Shown: positions 25,972-34,359, counted from the first letter of the stretch. The stretch is 64,000 bases of DNA from Martinezella multihospitum (GCF_900094585.1 NZ_FMAG01000009.1:186001-250000); one strand, 5' to 3'. Numbers and translations are program-made. The notes: generated by a model not told the origin, from the sequence alone.

Positions 25972-26430
25972 ATGAGCATTAAGAAAGTTGTGCTGAAGCA
26001 GTATGTTCGGCTTGTCGACAAGGCCGAAACCCAGCTCTTGAGCGGTGTACCGCCAGAGGGCTGGATCGCCACGGTCAGAAAGGCCTTGGGGATGTCCGTT
26101 CAGCAGCTGGCCGATCGATTGGCGGTAAGCCGCAATGCTATCTATCAAGCGGAACGGAACGAGCGTTCAACGGCTATTTCCATCGGGCAAATGGAAAAGC
26201 TTGCGGAAGCGATGGGCGGGCGTTTCGTTTATGGCATCGTGCTGAAAGGCTCTGTCGAAGAGATGATCATGGATCAAGCGCGGCGGAAGGCGCAATCACT
26301 GCTTCGCCGGACCAATGCTCATATGGCGCTGGAGAAGCAGGCTCTGCCGTCCGATCTACTCGAGGAAGAGATCGAGAGTTTGGCCAGAGAGCTCGCCGAA
26401 AAGAGGCCATCGGATCTCTGGGTGGTTTAG
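25972..26430 (+). CDS. Helix-turn-helix protein, mobile mystery protein A family
   Basis: 152 residues from the ATG at 25972; an ATG at 25951 would add seven. Xre-like helix-turn-helix at about residues 28-65 (WIATVRKALGMSVQQLADRL, then SRNAIYQAERNE), followed by the family segment AISIGQMEKLAEAMGGRFVYGIVLKGSVEEMI and the C-terminal HMALEKQAL and DLWVV blocks. This matches what I know as mobile mystery protein A, always found next to protein B (a Fic protein), usually on mobile DNA. By analogy with toxin-antitoxin pairs it may bind its own operator and control or neutralise the Fic partner; that is inference. Codons are less GC-biased than neighbours. Confidence 0.8.
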   Translation: MSIKKVVLKQYVRLVDKAETQLLSGVPPEGWIATVRKALGMSVQQLADRLAVSRNAIYQAERNERSTAISIGQMEKLAEAMGGRFVYGIVLKGSVEEMIMDQARRKAQSLLRRTNAHMALEKQALPSDLLEEEIESLARELAEKRPSDLWVV

Positions 26431-26432
26431 TG

Positions 26433-27017
26433 ATGTTTCAGGAGCCGGAGGGAGCGACTCCACTCGACGCCGATGACATCGAGGGGCTGAAATTCAGACA
26501 TATTACCACGCGTCTTCAACTCGATGAGCTTGAGAGTGCCAACATTGCAGCCGGCCTTCGTTGGGTCGAGAGGCGTCGAATAGGTGATATCTTGACGGCC
26601 GAGTTTGTGAGAACACTGCACAAGAGGCTATTTGGCGATGTCTGGATATGGGCGGGGACTTATCGCCTGACCGAGAAAAACATCGGCATCGATCCTCTCC
26701 AGATCTCCGTCCAAATTCGGATGCTCTTAGATGATGCTCGCTATTGGGCCGAACACGCGGTCTTTCCACCCAAGGAAGCCGCAGCGCGCTTTCATCATAG
26801 GATGGTGCAGATCCATCCGTTTCCAAATGGAAATGGTCGTCACGCTCGCATAGCAGCCGATATTTTTCTTGGGGACTACTTCAGGCACCCGCCGATTGAG
26901 TGGGCGAGCGGCGTGGATATACAAGCCGATAACGAGCGGCGGAATGCCTACATCCTTGCTCTTCGGGCTGCGGATGCTGGCAACATGGCGCTGCTTTTCA
27001 ATTTCGTCGGAGCATGA
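26433..27017 (+). CDS. Fic-domain protein, mobile mystery protein B family
   Basis: 194 residues. The Fic active-site motif is complete: His128-Pro-Phe-Pro-Asn-Gly-Asn-Gly-Arg-His-Ala-Arg139 (consensus HxFxxGNGRxxR). So AMP or other nucleotide transfer to a target hydroxyl is chemically possible. The preceding FGDVWIWAGTYRLTEKNIGI is typical of the family. I did not find a clear inhibitory S/TxxxE(G/N) motif, so control would have to come from the partner. The gene starts two bases after the stop of protein A; a GTG at 26430 overlapping that stop is also possible. Target unknown. It ends 45 bases before the convergent bolA. Confidence 0.85.
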   Translation: MFQEPEGATPLDADDIEGLKFRHITTRLQLDELESANIAAGLRWVERRRIGDILTAEFVRTLHKRLFGDVWIWAGTYRLTEKNIGIDPLQISVQIRMLLDDARYWAEHAVFPPKEAAARFHHRMVQIHPFPNGNGRHARIAADIFLGDYFRHPPIEWASGVDIQADNERRNAYILALRAADAGNMALLFNFVGA

Positions 27018-27062
27018 TGCACAGCCGGAGGTCGGTCTGGCTGAGTTATGCGCTGTGCCAGC

Positions 27063-27350
27063 CTACCAGCGCACTGCCTCTCCCGGAGCGGCGGGCTCTA
27101 CCGCCAGCGCATGCAGTCCGGCATCCAGTTCCGGCTTCAAGAGTTCGTTGATCGCCCTGTGGCGCGCAAGGCGCGGCATGCCGGAAAACTTGGCGGAAAC
27201 GATGCGAACTCTTATATGAGTTTCGCCGGTTCCGGTCATGTCGGGCTGATGGCCCGCATGCAGGTGGCTTTCGTTGATGACGGCAAGGCGCTCGGGCGCG
27301 AAGGCGTCGGTAAGCTTCCGCTCAATGCGGGATTGCAGTGTGGTTTCCAT
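27063..27350 (-). CDS. bolA: BolA family protein
   Basis: 95 residues. BolA fold: METTLQSRIERKLTDAFAPERL helix, then the loop NESHLHAGH with the conserved His region and the ETHIRVRIVSAKF strand, then LARHRAINELLKPELDAGLHALAVEP with the invariant His near the end (GLHAL). BolA proteins pair with monothiol glutaredoxins to bind [2Fe-2S] and act in iron regulation and envelope stress. The frame stays open to 27539, but that stretch lacks family similarity. It is divergent from the J-domain gene (108-base gap). This neighbourhood is conserved in rhizobia. Confidence 0.92.
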   Translation of the reverse strand: METTLQSRIERKLTDAFAPERLAVINESHLHAGHQPDMTGTGETHIRVRIVSAKFSGMPRLARHRAINELLKPELDAGLHALAVEPAAPGEAVRW

Positions 27351-27457
27351 ATTCCCGCGTCGACCTCGCTCATGAAAAAAGGCTCCCACAAAGCCTATAA
27401 CATTCCTGTTTGTCAATTCTTGTTGTGGGGTAGCCAAGGCCCCATAATTAGGACGCC

Positions 27458-28078
27458 ATGAGACTTGATTCAAAATATTTCGATCGTATCCGCACCCGCC
27501 GCAAGCGCGCGCAGGAGCCCGAACAGGGCCCGCCGACATGCCAGTGGGACGGCTGCGACAAGCACGGTACGCATCGCGCCCCGGTGGGGCGCAATGCGGA
27601 AGGGCAGTTCTTTTTGTTCTGCTTCGAGCACGTGAAGGAATACAACAAGGGCTACAATTATTTCTCCGGCCTCTCGGACGGCGAGATCGCGCGCTACCAG
27701 AAGGAAGCCATCACCGGCCATCGTCCGACCTGGACCGTTGGTGTCAACAAGGCGGCCAAGAACAGCCCTCTGCAATCGGATATCCGCTCCGGCGCCTATA
27801 GCCGCGTCCGCGACCCCTTCGGCTTCGTCAAGGAAGGCGAGGGGCAGGGTCGCGGCCCGCGTTTTCCGCAGCAGCGCAAGCTGAAGACGCTGGAAGCGAA
27901 AGCCTTCGATACGATGGGTCTTGGCGCCAATGCCTCAGCCCCGGATATCAAGCGCCGTTACAAGGAATTGGTGAAAATGCACCATCCCGATGCCAATGGC
28001 GGCGACCGCGGATCGGAGGAGCGTTTTCGCGCGGTCATTCAGGCCTATCAATTATTGAAGCAGAACGGTTTTTGTTAA
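27458..28078 (+). CDS. J-domain protein with N-terminal Cys/His cluster
   Basis: 206 residues. The J-domain is at the C-terminus (about residues 145-206) with the DnaK-contacting His176-Pro177-Asp178 and the YKELVKMHHPDANGG helix II. The N-terminal half has Cys28, Cys33, His36, His39, Cys55 and His58, spaced like a small zinc or metal site, followed by an aromatic stretch (EYNKGYNYFSGLSDGEIARYQ). It is not classical DnaJ, since there is no G/F region or four-repeat zinc finger. It should recruit DnaK to special clients. Divergent neighbour bolA suggests, without proof, a link to Fe-S or stress. Confidence 0.88.
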   Translation: MRLDSKYFDRIRTRRKRAQEPEQGPPTCQWDGCDKHGTHRAPVGRNAEGQFFLFCFEHVKEYNKGYNYFSGLSDGEIARYQKEAITGHRPTWTVGVNKAAKNSPLQSDIRSGAYSRVRDPFGFVKEGEGQGRGPRFPQQRKLKTLEAKAFDTMGLGANASAPDIKRRYKELVKMHHPDANGGDRGSEERFRAVIQAYQLLKQNGFC

Positions 28079-28388
28079 TTCCCGTCCTTGCTCTCCGCCT
28101 TCAATCAGGTATGGTCCAAATCGGCTGAAGCTGCGGGCAACCGCGGCAGGGTGCGCATTTGGCTGGCGGCACCTCGGTCAACTTTCCGGACGCGGCGTTT
28201 CTTGTCCGGGGACTCTGTTCAAGGATGCTCGCAAGCGATCATATAATCGCGCCGAGATTTTGCTTTAGTCCCGGAGAAGTATCGCCGCTGTTCCGACCGA
28301 ACGGATGCGGGCAAAAAAGCTGCGGCGTTTCGGACAACACGGCTGAGATTGATATGGCAGGGTGAGAGCCACCCGCCCTGGAGACATG
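28079..28388. other. Intergenic region upstream of cobS
   Basis: 310 bases with no supported gene. I looked for a cobalamin riboswitch (B12 box GCCACTG and flanking stems) and did not find one. A GGAG lies seven bases before the cobS ATG. No promoter could be named with confidence. Confidence 0.4.
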
Positions 28389-29378
28389 ATGAGCAAGATT
28401 GACCTTGATATTTCCGAAGTTCCCGACACCACAGTTTCGGTCCGCGAAGTCTTCGGCATCGATTCCGACATCCGCGTTCCGGCCTACAGCCAGGGCGGCG
28501 CCTATGTGCCCGATCTGGACACGGACTACCTTTTTGACCGCGAGACCACGCTCGCCATTCTCGCCGGCTTCGCTCATAACCGCCGCGTGATGATCTCGGG
28601 CTATCACGGCACCGGCAAGTCCTCCCACATCGAGCAGGTCGCCGCGCGCCTCAACTGGCCGTGCGTGCGTATCAACCTCGACAGCCATGTCAGCCGTATC
28701 GATCTCGTCGGCAAGGACGCGATCGTCGTCAAGGACGGGCTGCAGGTCACCGAATTCAAGGACGGCATTCTGCCCTGGGCTTACCAGCACAATGTCGCGC
28801 TCGTCTTCGACGAATATGACGCCGGCCGCCCGGACGTGATGTTCGTCATCCAGCGTGTGCTGGAATCCTCGGGCCGCCTGACCCTGCTCGACCAGAGCCG
28901 TGTCATCCGTCCTCACCCGGCCTTCCGCCTGTTTGCGACTGCCAACACCATCGGCCTCGGCGACACGACCGGCCTCTATCACGGCACGCAGCAGATCAAC
29001 CAGGCACAGATGGACCGTTGGTCGATCGTGACGACGCTGAACTACCTGCCGCACAACAACGAAGTCGATATCGTGCTGGCGAAGGTGAAGTCCTTCCGCA
29101 CCGAGAAGGGCCGCGATACGGTTTCCAAGATGGTGCGTGTCGCCGACCTGACGCGCGCGGCCTTCATGAACGGTGACCTGTCGACCGTCATGAGCCCGCG
29201 TACCGTCATCACCTGGGCTGAGAATGCGGAAATTTTCGGCGATGTCGCCTTTGCCTTCCGCGTTACCTTCCTCAACAAGTGTGACGAGTTGGAGCGGCCG
29301 CTGGTCGCCGAGCACTATCAGCGCGCCTTCGGCGTCGAGCTGAAGGAAAGTGCAGCCAATATCGTGCTCGAAGCCTAA
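28389..29378 (+). CDS. cobS: Aerobic cobaltochelatase subunit CobS
   Basis: 329 residues. AAA+ ATPase partner in the CobNST complex, which inserts cobalt into hydrogenobyrinic acid a,c-diamide in the aerobic B12 pathway. Walker A GYHGTGKSS at about residues 71-79, Walker B VALVFDEYDAG, sensor LFATANTIGLGD. The N-terminus SKIDLDISEVPDTTVSVREVFGID is typical. An ATG three bases upstream (28386) also exists; the GGAG spacing favours 28389. cobT follows after 17 bases; cobN is not in the window. Confidence 0.95.
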   Translation: MSKIDLDISEVPDTTVSVREVFGIDSDIRVPAYSQGGAYVPDLDTDYLFDRETTLAILAGFAHNRRVMISGYHGTGKSSHIEQVAARLNWPCVRINLDSHVSRIDLVGKDAIVVKDGLQVTEFKDGILPWAYQHNVALVFDEYDAGRPDVMFVIQRVLESSGRLTLLDQSRVIRPHPAFRLFATANTIGLGDTTGLYHGTQQINQAQMDRWSIVTTLNYLPHNNEVDIVLAKVKSFRTEKGRDTVSKMVRVADLTRAAFMNGDLSTVMSPRTVITWAENAEIFGDVAFAFRVTFLNKCDELERPLVAEHYQRAFGVELKESAANIVLEA

Positions 29379-29395
29379 GGAAAAGCCGACACATC

Positions 29396-31297
29396 ATGTC
29401 AGGTCGCGGAGATAATTCCAAAGCGAAGCCGGGTGCTCCGGTGGACATGGAGCCGTTGCGCCGGGCGATCACAGGCTGTGTCCGCTCGATCGCCGGCGAT
29501 GCCGAGGTCGAGGTGGCCTTCGCCAACGAACGCCCGGGAATGACCGGCGAGCGTATTCGCTTGCCGGAGCTTTCGAAGCGGCCGACAGCCCATGAGCTGG
29601 CGGTAACGCGCGGCCTCGGTGATTCGATGGCCCTGCGGCTCGCCTGTCACGACGCCCGCGTGCATGCCGTCATGGCGCCGCAGGGCGCCGACGCTCGCAG
29701 CATTTTCGATGCCGTCGAACAGGCCCGCGTCGAATCGATCGGCTCGCTGCGCATGAGCGGTGTTGCCGCCAACATCAACTCGATGAATACCGAGAAATAC
29801 GCCAAGGCGAATTTCTCCGGCATCGAGCGCCAGGAGGACGCGCCGATCGGCGAAGCCATGGCGATGATCGTGCGCGAGAAGCTGACCGGCCAGAAGCCGC
29901 CGGAAAGCGCCGGCAAGGTGCTCGATCTCTGGCGCCCCTTCATCGAGGAAAAGACCGGCGGCCAACTCGACAACCTGCTGTCGGCCATCAACGATCAGCA
30001 GAGCTTCGCGCGAGTCGTCCGCAATATGCTGTCGGCCATGGAAATGGCCGAGGAATATGGCGACGAGCAATCCGAGCCCGACAGCGAGGAGCAGGCGAGC
30101 GAAGAGGACAAGCCGAACGGCGAGGACCAGGATAACGACGACGTCAAGGAAGACGAGGGCTCCGATGCCGCGCCGGCTGAGGACAGCGAAGCTTCCGACG
30201 AGCAGATGGAAGACGGCGCGACCGAAGACGGCGGCGAGATCTCCGACGACGACATGAGCGAAGAGGGTGAGGAAGACTCGGAAACGCCGGGCGAGACCCG
30301 CCGTCCGAACACGCCTTTCGCCGATTTCAACGAGAAGGTCGACTACCACGTCTATACGGAGGAGTTCGACGAGACCACGACGGCGCAGGAGCTGTGCGAT
30401 GTGGCCGAACTCGAACGCCTGCGCGCTTTCCTCGACAAGCAGCTTGCGCATCTGCAGGGCGCCGTTGGCCGGCTCGCCAACCGTCTGCAGCGTCGTCTGA
30501 TGGCGCAGCAGAACCGCTCGTGGGATTTCGATCTGGAAGAGGGCTATCTCGACCCGGCGCGTCTGCCGCGCCTGATCATCGATCCGACGCAGGCGCTGTC
30601 CTTCAAGATGGAGCGCGACACGCAGTTCCGTGACACGGTCGTGACGCTGCTGATCGACAATTCCGGCTCGATGCGCGGACGGCCGATCACGGTTGCCGCC
30701 TCCTGCGCCGATATCTTGGCACGGACGCTGGAGCGTTGCGGCGTCAAGGTCGAAATCCTTGGTTTCACCACCAAGGCCTGGAAGGGCGGGCAGGCGCGTG
30801 AGAAGTGGCTTGCCGGCGGCAAGCCGCAGACGCCAGGCCGCCTGAACGATCTGCGCCACATCATCTACAAGTCGGCGGACGAGCCTTACCGTCGCTCGCG
30901 CGCCAATCTCGGGCTGATGATGCGCGAAGGCCTGCTCAAGGAAAACATCGACGGCGAGGCGCTGATCTGGGCGCACAACCGCCTACTTGGACGCCGTGAA
31001 CAGCGCCGCATCCTGATGATGATCTCGGACGGTGCGCCGGTCGACGATTCGACGCTGTCGGTCAATCCGGGCAATTATCTTGAGCGGCACCTGCGCGCCG
31101 TCATCGATCAGATCGAGACGCGTTCGCCTGTCGAACTGCTGGCGATCGGTATCGGCCATGACGTGACGCGCTACTATCGCCGCGCTGTCACCATCGTCGA
31201 TGCCGATGAACTGGCTGGAGCCATGACGGAACAGCTTGCCTCGCTGTTCGAAGATCAGACGAGCATGCCGCGCTCGCGCATGCGCCGCGCCAGCTGA
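29396..31297 (+). CDS. cobT: Aerobic cobaltochelatase subunit CobT
   Basis: 633 residues, the usual length. Three parts: an N-terminal CobT domain (residues 1-220), a highly acidic linker rich in Glu/Asp/Ser (about 222-301), and a C-terminal von Willebrand A domain with the MIDAS motif Asp421-Asn-Ser423-Gly-Ser425. It forms a double hexameric ring with CobS that drives CobN. The acidic linker should not be mistaken for low-complexity artefact; it is normal in this family. Co-transcribed with cobS. Confidence 0.95.
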   Translation: MSGRGDNSKAKPGAPVDMEPLRRAITGCVRSIAGDAEVEVAFANERPGMTGERIRLPELSKRPTAHELAVTRGLGDSMALRLACHDARVHAVMAPQGADARSIFDAVEQARVESIGSLRMSGVAANINSMNTEKYAKANFSGIERQEDAPIGEAMAMIVREKLTGQKPPESAGKVLDLWRPFIEEKTGGQLDNLLSAINDQQSFARVVRNMLSAMEMAEEYGDEQSEPDSEEQASEEDKPNGEDQDNDDVKEDEGSDAAPAEDSEASDEQMEDGATEDGGEISDDDMSEEGEEDSETPGETRRPNTPFADFNEKVDYHVYTEEFDETTTAQELCDVAELERLRAFLDKQLAHLQGAVGRLANRLQRRLMAQQNRSWDFDLEEGYLDPARLPRLIIDPTQALSFKMERDTQFRDTVVTLLIDNSGSMRGRPITVAASCADILARTLERCGVKVEILGFTTKAWKGGQAREKWLAGGKPQTPGRLNDLRHIIYKSADEPYRRSRANLGLMMREGLLKENIDGEALIWAHNRLLGRREQRRILMMISDGAPVDDSTLSVNPGNYLERHLRAVIDQIETRSPVELLAIGIGHDVTRYYRRAVTIVDADELAGAMTEQLASLFEDQTSMPRSRMRRAS

Positions 31298-31314
31298 GCC
31301 CGCTCGGGTCTCCC

Positions 31315-32406
31315 TTGGCATCGGCCTTACGGCCGGTGCCCTTTCCCGCCGGCGGTACTGCCCCTTCAGGCCGCTGCGCATGCAGGGCATGGGCTGCTTT
31401 GATAGCAGCCGTTTTGGCAATGTTGCTTGCCGGCTGCAGCTCCGGCGATGATGGGGAGGAAGGCGGTCCGGCAAATATCCGCGCTACCGTTATTTCCACA
31501 TTCAAGCCAGGTTCGAATGAAACGCGGTTCGGTTCGCTGGAATTCGTCGGTGGCCTTGAACTCAGTTCGGAAAATGTTCTTCTCGGCGCCATCTCCGCAA
31601 TTCGCTTCCGTTCCGACCAACAGCATTTTATTTCGGTACTGGATACCGGTCATTGGCTGACGGGAGCGATCGAGCGCGACGACAAGGGCCGGCTGAAGGG
31701 TATCAGCGACGCCCGTATCTTGCCGATGATCGATCGTCACGGCGGCACCGATCCCGGCAGGGGCGGTATGGATGCGGAGGGGCTGGCGCTGCGGGGCGAT
31801 CATGTCCTTGTCAGCTACGAACAACAACATCGCGTCGATGCCTATCCCGACCCGGGTTTCGAGATTTCTCCGCCTGACGGCAGCTTGCCTCTCCCGATCC
31901 CGAGATTACAGTTGCGCGCCAATCGCAGTCTCGAGGCGCTGATGATCGCGCCGCAGTCGAGCCCGCTTGCCGGCGGGGCTGTCATCGTTACGGAAGACAG
32001 CCGGGATGATGAGGGCAATATGCTTGCCGCCATTCTGGATGGGCCGCTGAGTGGGCACTTCACCGTTCGGCATCATGGCGACTTCAGTGTTAGCGATGGC
32101 GTCTTTCTGCCCGATGGCGACCTGTTGCTGCTAGAGCGGCGCTTCGGATTGATGCATGGCCTTGGCGTGCGCATCCGCCGTGTTGCTGGCGCTGATATCA
32201 AGCCGGGCGCCGTTGTAGATGGCAATGTGATCTTCGAAGCCAGCACGCGAGAACAGATCGACAATATGGAGGGCATCGATGTTTTCCGCGCTGCCGATGG
32301 CTCGCTGCACCTCATCCTGATCTCGGACGACAATCATTCGATCCTGCAACGCAGCCTGATGCTCGAATTTCGCCTGCGCGACGACAATCTCGTCAGCCAG
32401 AACTAG
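31315..32406 (+). CDS. Esterase-like/phytase-like beta-propeller lipoprotein
   Basis: Up to 363 residues from a TTG at 31315; a GTG at 31336 is also possible, and neither has a clear ribosome binding site. A lipoprotein signal precedes the lipobox LAGC (Cys at about residue 42) followed by SSGDDGEEGG. The rest fits the esterase-like activity of phytase family (phytase-like beta-propeller): FVGGLELSSE, ISVLDTGHWLTG, GGMDAEGLAL, NRSLEALMI, DNMEGIDVF with the acid residues that bind calcium in relatives. It lies 17 bases after cobT on the same strand, so it may be read through. Substrate unknown. Confidence 0.8.
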   Translation: MASALRPVPFPAGGTAPSGRCACRAWAALIAAVLAMLLAGCSSGDDGEEGGPANIRATVISTFKPGSNETRFGSLEFVGGLELSSENVLLGAISAIRFRSDQQHFISVLDTGHWLTGAIERDDKGRLKGISDARILPMIDRHGGTDPGRGGMDAEGLALRGDHVLVSYEQQHRVDAYPDPGFEISPPDGSLPLPIPRLQLRANRSLEALMIAPQSSPLAGGAVIVTEDSRDDEGNMLAAILDGPLSGHFTVRHHGDFSVSDGVFLPDGDLLLLERRFGLMHGLGVRIRRVAGADIKPGAVVDGNVIFEASTREQIDNMEGIDVFRAADGSLHLILISDDNHSILQRSLMLEFRLRDDNLVSQN

Positions 32407-32502
32407 AAGCAAGGCCGGCCGATTTATTCGCTGCGCCGGCATTGAGCAAATGTCGGCCGTGGGCTAAGCGACGCCTTTGCTCCAACTATCGGATTCCTCG
32501 AC

Positions 32503-33255
32503 ATGTCTGCTCCCGACAAACCTATCGTGCTGGTGCATGGGCTCTTTGGCAGCCTGAGCAACCCCAAGATCCTGGCTGCCTTTGGCAATGCCGATGTTCA
32601 TGCGCCCGACCTGATCGGCTATGGCTGCAATCGCGAGGCGGACGTCAGCAGCCTCTCCCTTCTCGATCAAGCGCGCCATATTGCGGGTTTCATATCTGGC
32701 CTCGATGCGGGCAAGGTGCATCTAGTCGGACATTCGGTTGGCGGTGCGGTTTCGGTGCTTGTTGCTAAGCATTTCCCCCAACTCGTCGGATCGCTGACGA
32801 GCGTCGAAGGCAATTTCACGTTGAAGGATGCGTTCTGGTCTGGCCAGATTGCCGTGAAACCAGATGAGGAGGTGGCGAGCATCATCTCCGGCTATGAGGC
32901 TGACCCCGATGCCTGGTTGGCTGGCGCCGGCGTAGAGATCAACGGATGGACATCATCGCTCGGCAGAAGTTGGCTCGCCAATCAGCCGCCGTCGACGATC
33001 AAGGCGCAAGCCAAGGCGGTGGTCGCGGCAACGGGAGAGACTGCTTATTTGGATGCCGTCCGCGGTATTCTGCAATCCGGTATTCCGGTCTATCTGATTG
33101 CCGGACGACGTTCTGCGGAAGGCTGGGATGTTCCCGACTGGGCGAATGCCCTCTGCACGGCGCGGATCAATATTGCCGAGACCGGCCATCTAATGATGGC
33201 GGAAAGCCCGGATGCCTTCGCATCCGCCGTCCTGACCTGCCTGTCTTATCGATGA
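32503..33255 (+). CDS. Alpha/beta-hydrolase
   Basis: 250 residues. Starts directly with the first core strand: PIVLVHGLFGSLSN with the HG oxyanion element. Nucleophile elbow GHSVGG (Ser near residue 75), an Asp/Glu acid in the region after SGIPVYLIAGRRSAEG, and the catalytic His in ETGHLMM. No signal peptide, so cytoplasmic. Substrate not predictable. A 12-bp hairpin follows the stop codon and separates it from the convergent transporter gene. Confidence 0.88.
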   Translation: MSAPDKPIVLVHGLFGSLSNPKILAAFGNADVHAPDLIGYGCNREADVSSLSLLDQARHIAGFISGLDAGKVHLVGHSVGGAVSVLVAKHFPQLVGSLTSVEGNFTLKDAFWSGQIAVKPDEEVASIISGYEADPDAWLAGAGVEINGWTSSLGRSWLANQPPSTIKAQAKAVVAATGETAYLDAVRGILQSGIPVYLIAGRRSAEGWDVPDWANALCTARINIAETGHLMMAESPDAFASAVLTCLSYR

Positions 33256-33265
33256 AAAACGTTCT

Positions 33266-33293
33266 CGGCGCGAATCGGCAGCGATTCGCGCCG
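33266..33293. terminator. Bidirectional terminator between hydrolase and yhhQ genes
   Basis: Perfect 12-bp stem (33266-33277 with 33282-33293) around a 4-base loop, placed between two convergent genes. On the minus strand a T-run (GTTTTTC) follows a few bases later; on the plus strand no T-run is seen. Confidence 0.65.
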
Positions 33294-33306
33294 GGCATTC
33301 GATCAT

Positions 33307-33942
33307 TCAAGCCGTGGGAGCCTGCGACATCGGCTTTAGCATGTTCATCAGCGCGCCGTAGGGGAGCAGCATGACGAGGCCGACAGTCACCTTGACCGAG
33401 AAATCGCCGATCGCCCAGGAAATCCAGCGCGGTGCCGAGGTCGAGAAGACGCCAAGAATCGGTGCCCATTCGATCGCGAAGGGATCGTTCGGACCGAAGA
33501 AGACGAAGAAGGGCGCGAAGGCGAAGGAGAAGAAGATCAGCGTGTCGAGCATCGAGCCGATCAGCGATCCGAACAGTGGCGCGCGCCACCAGGCCATGCG
33601 GCGCAGGCGGTTGAAGACCGAGATATCCAGCAGCTGGCCGGCGAGATAGGCGGAGCCGGAGGCGATCGCGATGCGCGGCTGTGCCGTATAGAAGGACAGT
33701 GCGACGCCGACGACGAAACCGGCAAACACCACCTTGCGCGCGGCCTTGGGGCCGAACTGGCGGTTGGTCAGATCGGTGATGAGGAAGGCGACCGGATAGG
33801 TGAAGGCACCCCAGGTAAGGATATCCGCAAGATTGATGCCGGCGAGCGTCGCTTGCAGCGGATACTGCACGAGGATGTTGGAAGCGACGACGACCAGCGT
33901 CATCAGCATTACGTAGATAAAGGTATGACGTAGCGTCAGCAT
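33307..33942 (-). CDS. yhhQ: Queuosine precursor transporter (VUT/YhhQ family)
   Basis: 211 residues, about six membrane helices. Family signature: ADILTWGAFTYPVAFLITDLTNRQFGPKAARKVVF near the N-terminus and ASGSAYLAGQLLDISVFNRLRR in the middle. These inner-membrane proteins take up 7-cyano- or 7-aminomethyl-7-deazaguanine for queuosine tRNA modification. It lies downstream of rpmB on the same strand with a 117-base gap that holds two overlapping hairpins, so its expression may be controlled by read-through. Confidence 0.88.
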   Translation of the reverse strand: MLTLRHTFIYVMLMTLVVVASNILVQYPLQATLAGINLADILTWGAFTYPVAFLITDLTNRQFGPKAARKVVFAGFVVGVALSFYTAQPRIAIASGSAYLAGQLLDISVFNRLRRMAWWRAPLFGSLIGSMLDTLIFFSFAFAPFFVFFGPNDPFAIEWAPILGVFSTSAPRWISWAIGDFSVKVTVGLVMLLPYGALMNMLKPMSQAPTA

Positions 33943-33978
33943 TTTTTTATCCTGGGAGATGCCACCAGTTGACGGAAG

Positions 33979-34022
33979 CCGGACATGGAAAAAGGCTTGT
34001 CCGGAGATGATCCGTGCAAGCC
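33979..34022 (-). terminator. rpmB terminator with an overlapping alternative hairpin
   Basis: Hairpin A on the minus strand: GGCTTG (34022-34017) pairs with CAAGCC (33999-33994), with inner CGG/CCG, then five T; a textbook terminator 38 bases after rpmB. Hairpin B: CCGGACA (34004-33998) pairs with TGTCCGG (33985-33979), perfect 7 bp, and shares bases with arm two of A. The two cannot form together. Confidence 0.7.
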
Positions 34023-34059
34023 TCTTAGCCGGTATGAAATCGCGAAGTGCTAGGGCTGC

Positions 34060-34359
34060 TTAGGCAGCAACGGCAGCTTCAGCGGACTTCTTGACGATCT
34101 GACGACGCAGCAGGCGAGCGCGCATGCTGAGTTCGTTTTCGCTTGCCTTGATGAGGAAAGCGTCGAGACCGCCACGATGTTCGACAGAGCGAAGCGCTGC
34201 AGCGGAAACGCGCAGACGATAGCGCTGGCCGAGAACGTCGGAGATCAGCGTGACCTGGCAGAGGTTCGGCAGGAACCGACGCTTGGTCTTGTTGTTGGCG
34301 TGGCTAACGTTGTTGCCCACGAGGACGGCCTTGCCGGTCAATTCGCACATGCGGGACAT
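34060..34359 (-). CDS. rpmB: 50S ribosomal protein L28
   Basis: 99 residues. MSRMCELTGKAVLVGNNVSHANNKTKRRFLPNL is the conserved L28 start, and RYRLRVSAAALRSVEHRGGLDAFL the middle. The usual alphaproteobacterial L28 is about 95-100 residues. The start at 34359 is fixed by similarity; the longer open frame upstream is not real. Own promoter about 95 bases upstream and own terminator downstream. Confidence 0.97.
   Translation of the reverse strand: MSRMCELTGKAVLVGNNVSHANNKTKRRFLPNLCQVTLISDVLGQRYRLRVSAAALRSVEHRGGLDAFLIKASENELSMRARLLRRQIVKKSAEAAVAA

Noticed and set aside
28079..28388. Possible cobalamin riboswitch before cobS
   Set aside because: No B12 box or matching stem pattern was found; cobST are also often not riboswitch-controlled.
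30061..30300. Repeat or CRISPR-like periodicity in the GAG/GAC-rich part of cobT
   Set aside because: It is the acidic Glu/Asp linker normal for CobT, with no spacer-repeat organisation.
29399..30976. Long minus-strand frame opposite cobT
   Set aside because: Shadow of cobT; the acidic linker reads as a hydrophobic stretch in the opposite frame, which is not real membrane protein.
33943..34059. Known preQ1 riboswitch before yhhQ
   Set aside because: No sequence resembling preQ1-I or preQ1-II aptamers; only the two generic overlapping hairpins are seen.
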